16,950 bases of DNA, taken from contig CAZPTQ010000117.1 in the NCBI GenBank assembly GCA_964589365.1, forward strand, positions 1-16,950. Direction: 5' to 3'. A model generated the notes under the pieces. It worked only from the letters and a program-made list of their open reading frames with translations. It was not told where the DNA came from and ran no database searches. This DNA comes from M3007 sp964589365. GTDB lineage: Bacteria; Bacteroidota; Bacteroidia; Chitinophagales; Saprospiraceae. A program made the translations under genes and the position numbers. The first letter of the stretch is position 1; every line of letters starts with the position of its first letter. Shown one piece after another: positions 1-6,792 of the stretch.

Positions 1-1
1 A

Positions 2-523
2 GAAATCAGCCTGACCGACACGGCCATTTTATGCGCCTATGCGGGTAAAGTGATCATTGTGCCGGGTTATGGCCTAGCCGTGGCTCAAGCCCAACATATC
101 TGCCATGAGTTGGAGAAAAAACTCGAGGAAAAGGGCGTGGAGGTTAGTTTCGCCATCCACCCTGTGGCCGGTCGTATGCCGGGCCACATGAACGTCCTGC
201 TCGCTGAAGCCGACGTTCCCTATCCAAAACTCGTGGAAATGGAAGACGCCAACCCTACGATGAACTCCACCGACGTGGTCATCATCGTAGGCGCCAACGA
301 CGTAGTGAATCCCGCTGCCGAAAACGATCCCAGCAGCCCGATTTACGGGATGCCCGTGCTGAAAGTTTGGGAGGCAAAAAATGTGATCGTGCTAAAACGC
401 TCTATGCGCGCAGGCTACGCTGGCATCGAAAACGAACTTTTCTTCCACCCAAAAACAAAGATGCTTTTTGGGGACGCTAAGGATACATTGCAGAAGTTGG
501 TGGGAGAACTGAAAGACTTATAA
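2..523 (+). CDS. pntB: NAD(P) transhydrogenase subunit beta, C-terminal part (5' end outside window)
   Basis: This is the C-terminal, NADP(H)-binding domain III of the membrane proton-translocating transhydrogenase, which uses the proton gradient to drive hydride transfer from NADH to NADP+. The frame is open from base 2, so the gene enters from outside the window; a GTG at 50 is an internal valine codon, not a start. Visible family motifs are KVIIVPGYGLAVAQAQH (the dinucleotide-fold glycine loop), AGRMPGHMNVLLAEADVPY, VGANDVVNPAA, and VLKRSMRAGYAGIENELFF near the end. No membrane segment remains in this part, as expected for the soluble domain. The gene ends with TAA and is followed 20 nt later by a perfect palindrome. 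It converges with the bifunctional-nuclease gene. Family assignment is very secure. Confidence 0.95.
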   Translation, partial: EISLTDTAILCAYAGKVIIVPGYGLAVAQAQHICHELEKKLEEKGVEVSFAIHPVAGRMPGHMNVLLAEADVPYPKLVEMEDANPTMNSTDVVIIVGANDVVNPAAENDPSSPIYGMPVLKVWEAKNVIVLKRSMRAGYAGIENELFFHPKTKMLFGDAKDTLQKLVGELKDL

Positions 524-543
524 ACGGTTCCATTCTAATGATG

Positions 544-606
544 AATGATTTGGGGTGACACCTCCGATCCCGAGCATCGGGATCGGAGGTGTCACCCCAA
601 ATCATT
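544..606. repeat. Perfect 30-bp inverted repeat with 3-nt loop between convergent genes
   Basis: Arms 544-573 and 577-606 are exact reverse complements, separated by the loop GCA. The arm begins AATGATTTGGGGTGACACC and ends GATCCCGA at the loop. It lies between the stops of pntB (+) and the bifunctional-nuclease gene (-), so it could act as a bidirectional transcript end. There is no T-run directly after either arm, and the stem is far longer and more perfect than a usual intrinsic terminator. A dispersed palindromic element is an equally good reading. Confidence 0.85.
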
Positions 607-641
607 TTAGATAAAGCTCACAGCACCTAAATAATATAGCA

Positions 642-1229
642 TCAGTCCTTCGCTTCGCGGCGCTTCATCTCGTCGCGGATTTTAGCAGCCATTTCATATT
701 CCTCATTATCGAGCGCTTCTTGCAAACGCCCTCGCAATGCGTCAATTGGCCAAGTCTCCATGGCGTTTTCGTCAAGGTGCGAAGTCGCGGGCACTGCTGT
801 AAAGCCACCTCCTTCTTGTTCTTCCAAGATTACACCCGCAGCTTCGAGAATAAAATCGTAGGTAAAAATAGGGCATTCAAAACGAACCGCCATCGCTATG
901 GCGTCCGAGGTGCGCGAGTCAATTTCGAAAAGTTCACCATGCTTCATGCACACGAGTCGGGCATAAAAAATGCCGTCGAGCAAATTACTAATAATGACCT
1001 CTTTCAACTGGATTTCAAAAGTGTCGAAAGCATTTTTAAATAAGTCGTGCGTGAGTGGCCGATTGGGCACCATCCGCTCCAGGGCTACTGCAATTGCCTG
1101 GGCCTCAAAACTACCGATAACAATAGGTAGCCGACGTTTTCCACGGCGTTCGCCCAGTACTACCGCATAGTTATGCGATTGCGTCATGCTGTGCGAGAGG
1201 GCCACTATTTCAAGTTCGATGCGTCTCAT
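642..1229 (-). CDS. Bifunctional nuclease family protein (DUF151) with C-terminal UVR motif
   Basis: This 195-residue protein is a BFN/DUF151-domain protein. Residues 1 to about 135 carry the domain, with VVLGERRGKRRLPIVIG, EAQAIAVALE, THDLFKNAFDTF and EIDSRTSDAIAMAVR as recognisable segments. The family is described as having nuclease activity on DNA and RNA in some members, but the true role in Bacteroidota is unclear. Residues 164-195 (LQEALDNEEYEMAAKIRDEM) form a UVR-type helical motif like those of UvrB/UvrC and Clp adaptors, which mediates protein contacts. The protein is cytoplasmic, with no signal peptide. It lies 110 bp downstream of etfA in the same orientation, an order common in Bacteroidota, so co-transcription is plausible. 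The gap holds a palindromic repeat cluster. Confidence 0.9.
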   Translation of the reverse strand: MRRIELEIVALSHSMTQSHNYAVVLGERRGKRRLPIVIGSFEAQAIAVALERMVPNRPLTHDLFKNAFDTFEIQLKEVIISNLLDGIFYARLVCMKHGELFEIDSRTSDAIAMAVRFECPIFTYDFILEAAGVILEEQEGGGFTAVPATSHLDENAMETWPIDALRGRLQEALDNEEYEMAAKIRDEMKRREAKD

Positions 1230-1234
1230 ACGTG

Positions 1235-1342
1235 TAGGGCGAAATTTATTTCGCCTTATTTGTTTTCGTTGTTTCAGGAACCGCGAAATTTATTCGCTGT
1301 GTTTGTTTTTGATGGATAATCGGCGAAATAAATTTCACCCTA
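1235..1342. repeat. Cluster of three GGCGAAATTTATTTCGCC-type palindromic repeats
   Basis: A 21-nt unit, TAGGGCGAAATTTATTTCGCC, lies at 1235-1255. A near-identical copy on the opposite strand, TAGGGTGAAATTTATTTCGCC (20/21), occupies 1342-1322. A shorter degenerate copy, CGCGAAATTTATTCGC, lies near 1282-1297. Each unit is itself palindromic (8-bp arms, 2-nt spacer in the first copy), and the outer two form a large inverted repeat. The outer copy at 1342-1322 supplies the TAG stop codon of etfA. The cluster fills most of the etfA to nuclease-gene gap. It may act in mRNA processing or may be a dispersed element; the sequence alone does not decide. Confidence 0.8.
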
Positions 1343-2299
1343 CCCTGCCTTAAACTTCTTAAACGCCTCATTCAGTCGCGGCACAATTTCAAATAAATCG
1401 CCCACCACGCCATAATCCGCGGCCTTAAAGAACGGGGCTTCAGCATCTTTGTTTATGACTACGATGACTTTCGAGTTGTTCACCCCTGCCAAATGCTGGA
1501 TTGCACCACTGATTCCGATGGCAATGTACAAATTTGGGCGAATCGCTATGCCAGTTTGTCCCACATGTTCGTGGTGAGGTCGCCAATGTGCGTCGGCAAC
1601 TGGGCGTGAGCAAGCCGTAGTAGCACCCAAGGTCGCAGCCAAATCTTCTACCATGCCCCAGTTTTCGGGGCCTTTCATGCCCCGCCCCGCCGACACAACG
1701 ATCTCCGCCTCCGGCAACGGCACGGTGCCTTCCTGGGTTTTAACTGATTTTACCCGGATGCGGCCTTTAACTGAAGCAACAGAAACTGTTTCAACTGAAA
1801 CTGCACTGCCCAAAGTTTCTGGTTTCACCGCGTTGCCCATAAGCGAGAGCACTTTTACCGCGCTCGAAATTTCGTATTCTGCAATAGCTTTGCCCGAAAA
1901 CACCGATTTTTTTACCCGGAGGGCTGCACCATTGGCCGTTGGCAAACTGTTCACGCCCGAAACAAGCCCTGCGTTCAGTCGAACTGCCAAGCGACCGGCA
2001 ACCGATTTCCCGGTGGAGGTATGGCTGAGGACGACAACGCCAGCACCGTTGTTTTTTGCCACTTCCGCAATGGCTGCTGCATAGGCCTGGCTGTCAAAAT
2101 TGTCGAAAGACGCATCGGCAACATGGAGCACACGGTTTGCACCGTAGCGCCCCAATTCTCCCGCATCTTTGGCAGCGCCAAGCGTGAGCGCAATGCAGGT
2201 GGTACCCAGCAAGTCGGCTACTTTTCTTCCGTAGGTGACGGCCTCGAAAGCCGATTTCTTGAACTGTCCACGGGGGGATTCTGCAAAAACCAAAACCAT
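1340..2299 (-). CDS. etfA: Electron transfer flavoprotein subunit alpha
   Basis: This is the 319-residue, FAD-carrying large subunit of ETF, which takes electrons from acyl-CoA and other flavin dehydrogenases and passes them to ETF:quinone oxidoreductase. The N-terminal domain (about 1-190) starts VLVFAESPRGQFKKSAFEA. The C-terminal FAD domain (about 200-315) shows SAGRGMKGPENW, SRPVADAHWRPHHEHVGQTG, GISGAIQHLAG and VVINKDAEAPFFKAADYG, the usual FAD-contacting stretches. Length is normal for the family. The ATG at 2299 is chosen because the frame meets a TAA at 2320-2318, inside the upstream heptamer array. The gene lies 132 bp downstream of etfB, unusually far for this pair, and the gap is filled by repeats. 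Its TAG stop lies inside a palindromic repeat. Confidence 0.96.
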   Translation of the reverse strand: MVLVFAESPRGQFKKSAFEAVTYGRKVADLLGTTCIALTLGAAKDAGELGRYGANRVLHVADASFDNFDSQAYAAAIAEVAKNNGAGVVVLSHTSTGKSVAGRLAVRLNAGLVSGVNSLPTANGAALRVKKSVFSGKAIAEYEISSAVKVLSLMGNAVKPETLGSAVSVETVSVASVKGRIRVKSVKTQEGTVPLPEAEIVVSAGRGMKGPENWGMVEDLAATLGATTACSRPVADAHWRPHHEHVGQTGIAIRPNLYIAIGISGAIQHLAGVNNSKVIVVINKDAEAPFFKAADYGVVGDLFEIVPRLNEAFKKFKAG

Positions 2300-2306
2300 A
2301 TATTCT

Positions 2307-3172
<866 letters not shown>

Positions 3173-3203
3173 TGTAAAAATAGCCGCTACTTTTGTGGGC
3201 GCG

Positions 3204-3211
3204 CAAAGGTA
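3204..3211 (-). promoter_or_regulatory. Bacteroidota-type -7 promoter element for etfB
   Basis: The minus strand reads TACCTTTG, an exact match to the Bacteroidota sigma-70 -7 consensus TAnnTTTG, 31 nt before the etfB ATG and followed by GCGCGCCC. No clear -33 TTG box is seen. The site lies in the 99-bp divergent gap, where a promoter is expected. About eight chance matches to TAnnTTTG are expected over both strands of a window this size, so position is the main support. Confidence 0.55.
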
Positions 3212-3242
3212 GGGAGCAGTAGAGTAAAGTTAGAGATTCCTC

Positions 3243-3250
3243 AATCTTTG
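3243..3250 (+). promoter_or_regulatory. Possible -7 element for the TPR-DUF4292-EnvC operon
   Basis: AATCTTTG matches TAnnTTTG in all but the first fixed base and lies 22 nt before the TPR-protein ATG, in the gap shared with etfB. No convincing -33 element is visible. This is a weak call made from position. Confidence 0.3.
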
Positions 3251-3271
3251 TGCCTGTAAATTTTCAAAACG

Positions 3272-3595
3272 ATGCAAACAACTCGCCAACAATACCTCAT
3301 CAAACTCCTCGAAGCCACCCCAAATGACGCTTTTTTGCTTTTTGCCCTCGCCAAAGAACTCGAAAGTGCGGGTGACGATATGCAATCCCTTTCGTTTTAC
3401 CTGCGTTTGATAGAAACCGAACCGACCTATGTTGGGACATATTACCACCTTGGCAAACTTTATGAGCGACTGGAGGATTTTCAAAACGCCATATTAACCT
3501 ACAAACAAGGTATCGAAATCAGCAAAAATGCGGGCGACCGCCACTCCATGAGCGAGCTGCAGGCTGCACTTTTAAATTTAGAAGACCCAGAATGA
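3272..3595 (+). CDS. Small tetratricopeptide-repeat (TPR) protein
   Basis: This 107-residue, all-helical protein has about two TPR units: one near residues 19-51 (AFLLFALAKELESAGDDMQS) and a clearer one near 54-88 (TYYHLGKLYERLEDFQNAI), with the usual Y/G/A/L spacing. It has no signal peptide, so it is probably a cytoplasmic scaffold or adaptor; its partner is unknown. It is the first gene of an operon with the DUF4292 protein and an EnvC-like protein, an arrangement I recognise from other Bacteroidota, which suggests a link to envelope work. Its TGA stop overlaps the ATG of the next gene (ATGA at 3592-3595), a translational-coupling arrangement. A heptamer array begins at the same point. Confidence 0.85.
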   Translation: MQTTRQQYLIKLLEATPNDAFLLFALAKELESAGDDMQSLSFYLRLIETEPTYVGTYYHLGKLYERLEDFQNAILTYKQGIEISKNAGDRHSMSELQAALLNLEDPE

Positions 3596-4443
3596 AGTAT
3601 CAAGTATCAAGTATCAAGTATCAAAAGGCAAGGGGCAAGGGGCAAGTTGCAACTTTCAACTTGCAACTTGCAACGCTTTTCGTTGCAGTTCTAATGCTGC
3701 TTTCAGCCAAAGAAACGGGTTGCCGAAAAAGTTCAAACTTTGCCGAATCCCGTCCAGCCACCGAAGTGCGCAGCCAGGCGTTTTTGAAGAAAAAACTGCG
3801 AAACAATGAACACCCTAACCTGAATTTCGTAACAGCACAGGCAAAGGTTTTTATGGAAGGCGACGGTCAGTCCTTGGGTGCAACAGCGAACATCATTTTG
3901 ATACGGGACAGCGTTATGTGGTTGAATATCAAGAAATTTGGTCTTGAAGCGGCCAGGGTTTTAGTAACGCGCGACTCCGTTTTTGTACTAAACCGGTTGG
4001 AGAAAACCTATTCTGCGCGGGCGCTGGAATCTTTGCAGCGGCAGTACAGCCTCCCCGCTGGTTTCGACCTCGTACAAAGCCTGCTATTGGCCTCGCCTTG
4101 GTTTTTTTCTGACATTAAATTGGATTCAGACATCAAGGACGGACTGCACCGGCTTTCAGGAACCAATGGCCGCTTTGCAGCCGATTATCGAATGGAAGAG
4201 GAGTCTTTTTGGCTGCGGCAGGAGATGTTTTTGCAGCCACGAGATGCCCGAAATTTGTCAGTTCTGTTTGAAAACTACAAAAAAACCGAGTTGGCGGGTT
4301 GGTTTCCCTATCTTCGCACCATAGAGGCATTCAGCCCTGAGTCTGGTGACCTTCGTCTTTCCATCGAACTCAACGATGTCGAATTCAATGTTCCCAAAAG
4401 TTTTCGCTTTGAGATTCCCAAACATTACAAACCTGCGAAGTAG
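3592..4443 (+). CDS. DUF4292 domain-containing (putative lipo)protein with heptamer-encoded N-terminus
   Basis: This 283-residue protein belongs to the Bacteroidota family DUF4292, thought to have a LolA/LolB-like beta fold; its function is unestablished. The mature part from about residue 45 shows NFVTAQAKVFMEGDGQSLGA, LIRDSVMWLNIKKFGLEAAR and LVTRDSVFVLNRLEKTYS, typical of the family. The N-terminus is odd. Residues 2-28 are encoded by three successive 7-bp tandem arrays (3595-3674). They lead into a hydrophobic stretch (about 27-39, LFVAVLMLLSA) and a possible lipobox Cys44 (ETGC, lacking the usual hydrophobic -3 residue). The next in-frame ATG (3694, Met35) would leave too little for a signal peptide, so the repeat-encoded start is probably used. 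The gene overlaps the TPR stop by 4 nt and ends 18 nt before a perfect hairpin. Confidence 0.85.
   Translation: MKYQVSSIKYQKARGKGQVATFNLQLATLFVAVLMLLSAKETGCRKSSNFAESRPATEVRSQAFLKKKLRNNEHPNLNFVTAQAKVFMEGDGQSLGATANIILIRDSVMWLNIKKFGLEAARVLVTRDSVFVLNRLEKTYSARALESLQRQYSLPAGFDLVQSLLLASPWFFSDIKLDSDIKDGLHRLSGTNGRFAADYRMEEESFWLRQEMFLQPRDARNLSVLFENYKKTELAGWFPYLRTIEAFSPESGDLRLSIELNDVEFNVPKSFRFEIPKHYKPAK
3595..3674 (+). repeat. Three different heptamer arrays in series, translated as a protein N-terminus
   Basis: AAGTATC occurs four times without change (3595-3622). After AAAA comes GGCAAGG, two full copies plus GGCAAG (3627-3646), and then four TTGCAAC-type units, one being TTTCAAC (3647-3674). Every family has period 7. 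The first unit starts on the last base of the TPR stop codon. Because 7 is not a multiple of 3, gain or loss of one unit would shift the frame of the DUF4292 gene, which reads through the whole tract. Confidence 0.92.
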
Positions 4444-5770
4444 CTTGTTTTGCAGGAACTACCCGAAAGTTCAAAACTTTCGGGCAGTAGTAAAGTTGGC
4501 AGGCATACTGCTCGCCATTGTACTCCTATTCCCCGTTTCAGCATTCTCCCAATCTAAAAAAGAGCTCGAGGAAAAGCGCAAAAAAATCATTCGTGACATT
4601 CAGTCCACCCAACGGATGATCCAAAAAACAGCCAAAACTAAGGAAGCCGCTTACGACCGTTACCTCGCATTGCAAAGTCAAATTGAAAGCCGCGAGGCCC
4701 TCATTCGAACATTGCAACAAGAAATCGTGGCTGTTGAGGATGGCATCGTTCGCAACCAGACAGTGATTAATTCGCTCAGCTCCGATGTGACGAAAATGCG
4801 CGACGAATATGGCCGTACCGTTCGAAACGCATTCAGGCGCAAGACCTTGAGCAACCCGATCCTATACCTCCTTTCTGCGGAAAACCTCAACCAAGCCTTT
4901 CGTCGCTGGCTGTTTTTGCGCAAATACGACGAACGGCGGAGCGAACAGGCAGAAGCTATCCGGTTTACTCAAGAAATGTTGTCGAAAAAATCCACTAACC
5001 TCGAGGAAACACGTTTGGACAAAGAAAACTTGCTCATTTCTATTCAAGGGCAGAAATCAACGCTGACGGGCGAGCTCACGGAAAAGAATTTAATGCTGAA
5101 AGATTTGGGCAATGACGAAGCCCGATTAAAATCTGATTTAGAGAAAAAACAATCCGCCCACGAAGCGCTCAACAACGCGATAGAAGCCGTGATTCAAGAG
5201 GAGGTGCGAAAACGAGTAGAGGAAGTGCGGAGCAAGCCAAAGCCCTCCGCGCCCAAGTCAGAAACCCCTGAAAAAGACCCGGTCAGGACATCCACTCCTG
5301 CCTCGACCAAAGCCCTTGCATCGGAGGCAAAGCCACGCGCTGAAGAAGATAACGTAACGTTCAATTTCCGAAAGAACAAAGGCCGCCTGCCGTGGCCAGT
5401 GGAAAGTGGATTTATTTCACGCGGTTATGGCAAGCAAAAACACCCGACTTTGAAGAACATCGAGATCACAAACAACGGTGTGGACATCCGTACCGATGAA
5501 GGCGCAGCCGTGCGCTGTGTGGCCGATGGAAAAATAGCGGGGATACAATTTGTACCCGGACACGACTACACCGTGATTGTACAACATGGCGATTATTACA
5601 CCGTATATACCAATCTCGCTTCCACCAACCTCTTAAAAGGCGATGAAGTAAAAGCAAGACAAAATATTGGCCAGGTAAGCACCAATAACATCACCGGAAC
5701 CTCTGAATTGCATTTTGAGTTGTGGCAACAAAAGGAACGGCTGAACCCTGCGCTTTGGATAAAAAAATAA
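4388..5770 (+). CDS. EnvC-like murein hydrolase activator (coiled coil + degenerate LytM/M23 domain)
   Basis: This 460-residue, exported protein has a hydrophobic signal core at about 37-54 (LAGILLAIVLLFPVSAFS), a long charged coiled coil (about 56-270, starting KKELEEKRKKI), a Pro/Ser/Lys linker, and a C-terminal LytM domain (about 340-460). In catalytic M23 enzymes the zinc site is HxGxD plus HxH. Here the first reads N362-N-G-V-D366 and the second E440-L-H442, so the first-motif His and the first His of HxH are missing. This points to an EnvC-type activator of an amidase, not an endopeptidase. The start is uncertain: the frame is open back to 4346. I chose the ATG at 4388, which overlaps DUF4292 by 56 bp, but TTG at 4445 or 4496 would give shorter, more normal signal peptides. 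The gene ends 4 nt before the next one. Confidence 0.85.
   Translation: MFPKVFALRFPNITNLRSSLFCRNYPKVQNFRAVVKLAGILLAIVLLFPVSAFSQSKKELEEKRKKIIRDIQSTQRMIQKTAKTKEAAYDRYLALQSQIESREALIRTLQQEIVAVEDGIVRNQTVINSLSSDVTKMRDEYGRTVRNAFRRKTLSNPILYLLSAENLNQAFRRWLFLRKYDERRSEQAEAIRFTQEMLSKKSTNLEETRLDKENLLISIQGQKSTLTGELTEKNLMLKDLGNDEARLKSDLEKKQSAHEALNNAIEAVIQEEVRKRVEEVRSKPKPSAPKSETPEKDPVRTSTPASTKALASEAKPRAEEDNVTFNFRKNKGRLPWPVESGFISRGYGKQKHPTLKNIEITNNGVDIRTDEGAAVRCVADGKIAGIQFVPGHDYTVIVQHGDYYTVYTNLASTNLLKGDEVKARQNIGQVSTNNITGTSELHFELWQQKERLNPALWIKK
4462..4484. repeat. Perfect 10-bp hairpin just after the DUF4292 stop
   Basis: CCCGAAAGTT (4462-4471) and AACTTTCGGG (4475-4484) are exact reverse complements around the 3-nt loop CAA. 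The hairpin starts 18 nt past the DUF4292 TAG and is read in frame if EnvC starts upstream. No T-run follows, so it is not a standard terminator. It may be a small palindromic element or may affect expression of the EnvC-like gene. Confidence 0.75.
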
Positions 5771-5774
5771 ATTA

Positions 5775-6221
5775 ATGTGGTCAATGTTTCCCAAATCTGC
5801 TTTCTTCTTGATCTATTCTGTGCTAATAATTGCACCCTTAATGGTGACAGCACAAAAAACGTCCACCCCAAAATCGCCGCCAAAAACCGCTGTTGATTCC
5901 ATGATGCTTGAAAGCAGCGTCTTTGTTTTCAAACAGACAAGCCTTAGTGCCGACACGTTCAAAGCAACATTGCGGGTACGCGTGTTGGAAAAAGGTGGCG
6001 ATACCGAACCGATTCAAGGTGCTACAGTGTTGCTGCGCCGAGACAAAGACAAGATGCTGGGTCGGGTAACGAAGCACGACGGTCGTTGTCTGTTTGCACC
6101 TACACCCGACAGCTACACCGTGCGGGTACAGATGACAGGACTTAAGTCATTTGAAAAACCGGGCTTCACGCTTGAAGCGGGCAAAGTGTACGATATGGAA
6201 ATCTTGATGGCGCGAAATTGA
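5775..6221 (+). CDS. Secreted carboxypeptidase-regulatory-like domain protein
   Basis: This 148-residue protein begins with a signal peptide (hydrophobic stretch AFFLIYSVLIIAPLMVTA, likely cleavage near residue 26, before QKTST). A short Pro/Ser/Lys linker and a small beta-sandwich follow (about 62-148). The run EPIQGATVLLRR, LGRVTKHDGRCLFAP, SYTVRVQMTGL is the pattern of carboxypeptidase-regulatory or Cna-B-like folds, which in Bacteroidota are common on envelope proteins. No catalytic domain is present. The ATG at 5775 lies 4 nt after the EnvC-like gene, so it is the last gene of the TPR-DUF4292-EnvC operon; an ATG at 5784 (Met4) is an alternative start. A strong terminator follows its stop within a few bases. 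Specific function is unknown. Confidence 0.75.
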   Translation: MWSMFPKSAFFLIYSVLIIAPLMVTAQKTSTPKSPPKTAVDSMMLESSVFVFKQTSLSADTFKATLRVRVLEKGGDTEPIQGATVLLRRDKDKMLGRVTKHDGRCLFAPTPDSYTVRVQMTGLKSFEKPGFTLEAGKVYDMEILMARN

Positions 6222-6224
6222 CGT

Positions 6225-6260
6225 AAAAAAGCCATTCCGAACATTCGGAATGGCTTTTTT
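6225..6260. terminator. Symmetric rho-independent terminator between convergent genes
   Basis: The 17-nt arms 6225-6241 and 6244-6260 are exact complements. The stem GCCATTCCGAA...TTCGGAATGGC is flanked by six A on the left and six T on the right. It can therefore end transcription on both strands, serving the operon that stops at 6221 (+) and the small ORF that stops at 6288 (-). Confidence 0.92.
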
Positions 6261-6287
6261 GTGATGAAATCTTGAAACCCAAGGCAA

Positions 6288-6440
6288 TTACTCTTCTTGT
6301 TCGTAGTAGCCTTTTGCCCTGTATTTTATTTTTTCTACAGGTTTGAGTTTTTTCTTTTTGTGGTCTTGGTCTTGTAGACGGAAGTCCAGGTCGTCGGCGC
6401 GACGGGGGTCTTTTTTGTTGTTCTTTTCCCAATGTCTCAT
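6288..6440 (-). CDS. Small basic protein, 50 residues, unrecognised
   Basis: An ATG at 6440 opens a 50-codon frame ending in TAA at 6290-6288. It starts MRHWEKNNKKDPRRADDLDF, continues with a lysine cluster (DHKKKKLKPVEKIKYRAKG) and ends YYEQEE. It is highly charged, lacks a signal peptide or membrane segment, and resembles the small basic hypothetical proteins often seen in Bacteroidota. Its stop lies 28 nt before the bidirectional terminator, exactly where a convergent gene should end, and that placement is the best support. A near match to TAnnTTTG (CACTTTTG, 6450-6443) lies only 3 nt upstream. Codons look natural. A longer overlapping minus-strand frame (6432-6166) runs through the terminator and is less likely. 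Confidence 0.55.
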   Translation of the reverse strand: MRHWEKNNKKDPRRADDLDFRLQDQDHKKKKLKPVEKIKYRAKGYYEQEE

Positions 6441-6792
6441 GGCAAAAGTGAAGGAAGGTTTTTGAGTTCTCTTATACTGTCCTTAGAAAGTTTTTGCAGA
6501 GAACGCAGGTGAAAAAAATAGGTTTTTATGTTTCGGCAAACAGCAGGTTTTGAAGGTGATGACCGCCGAATCGTTTTACAAAAATAGTCCCTCTCTCCAA
6601 AATAGCAAGCGGCCTAGTGTTAAAATTTTTGGAGAAGCCTATTACATTTGGCTCGGCTAGGAATCACGAGATGGGAAAATAATGATTTTGTAAAATCTTT
6701 TAAATTATTTTCTAAATGTGTTTTCTTCGCAAATGATTAATAATCAACTAATTATCTATTTGAACTCTACTAAAAAACTTTCCTTACTTAGC
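6441..6792. other. 352-bp AT-rich intergenic region upstream of the subtilase
   Basis: No convincing gene is seen. It contains an inverted repeat with 9-bp arms (TCTCCAAAA 6594-6602, TTTTGGAGA 6627-6635) around a 24-nt loop, an exact TAnnTTTG match at 6643-6650, and a very AT-rich stretch from 6677 to the subtilase start. It probably holds the promoter and a long leader for the subtilase gene. Confidence 0.5.
6643..6650 (+). promoter_or_regulatory. Possible -7 element for the subtilase gene
   Basis: TACATTTG matches TAnnTTTG exactly and would give a leader of about 135 nt before the ATG at 6793. It lies 8 nt after the right arm of the 6594-6635 inverted repeat. No clear -33 box is present, and a chance match is possible. 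Confidence 0.35.

Noticed and set aside
720..1043. Plus-strand frame of 107 residues
   Set aside because: It is entirely antisense to the bifunctional-nuclease gene and has no recognisable domain.
6166..6432. 88-residue minus-strand frame
   Set aside because: It passes through the strong terminator and into the secreted-protein gene, with low-complexity Arg/Pro content. The frame at 6440-6288 stops before the terminator and looks more natural.
6718..6792. Upstream GTG start for the subtilase
   Set aside because: It would put 25 residues before a good signal peptide that begins at the ATG 6793; the upstream codons are AT-rich leader-like sequence.
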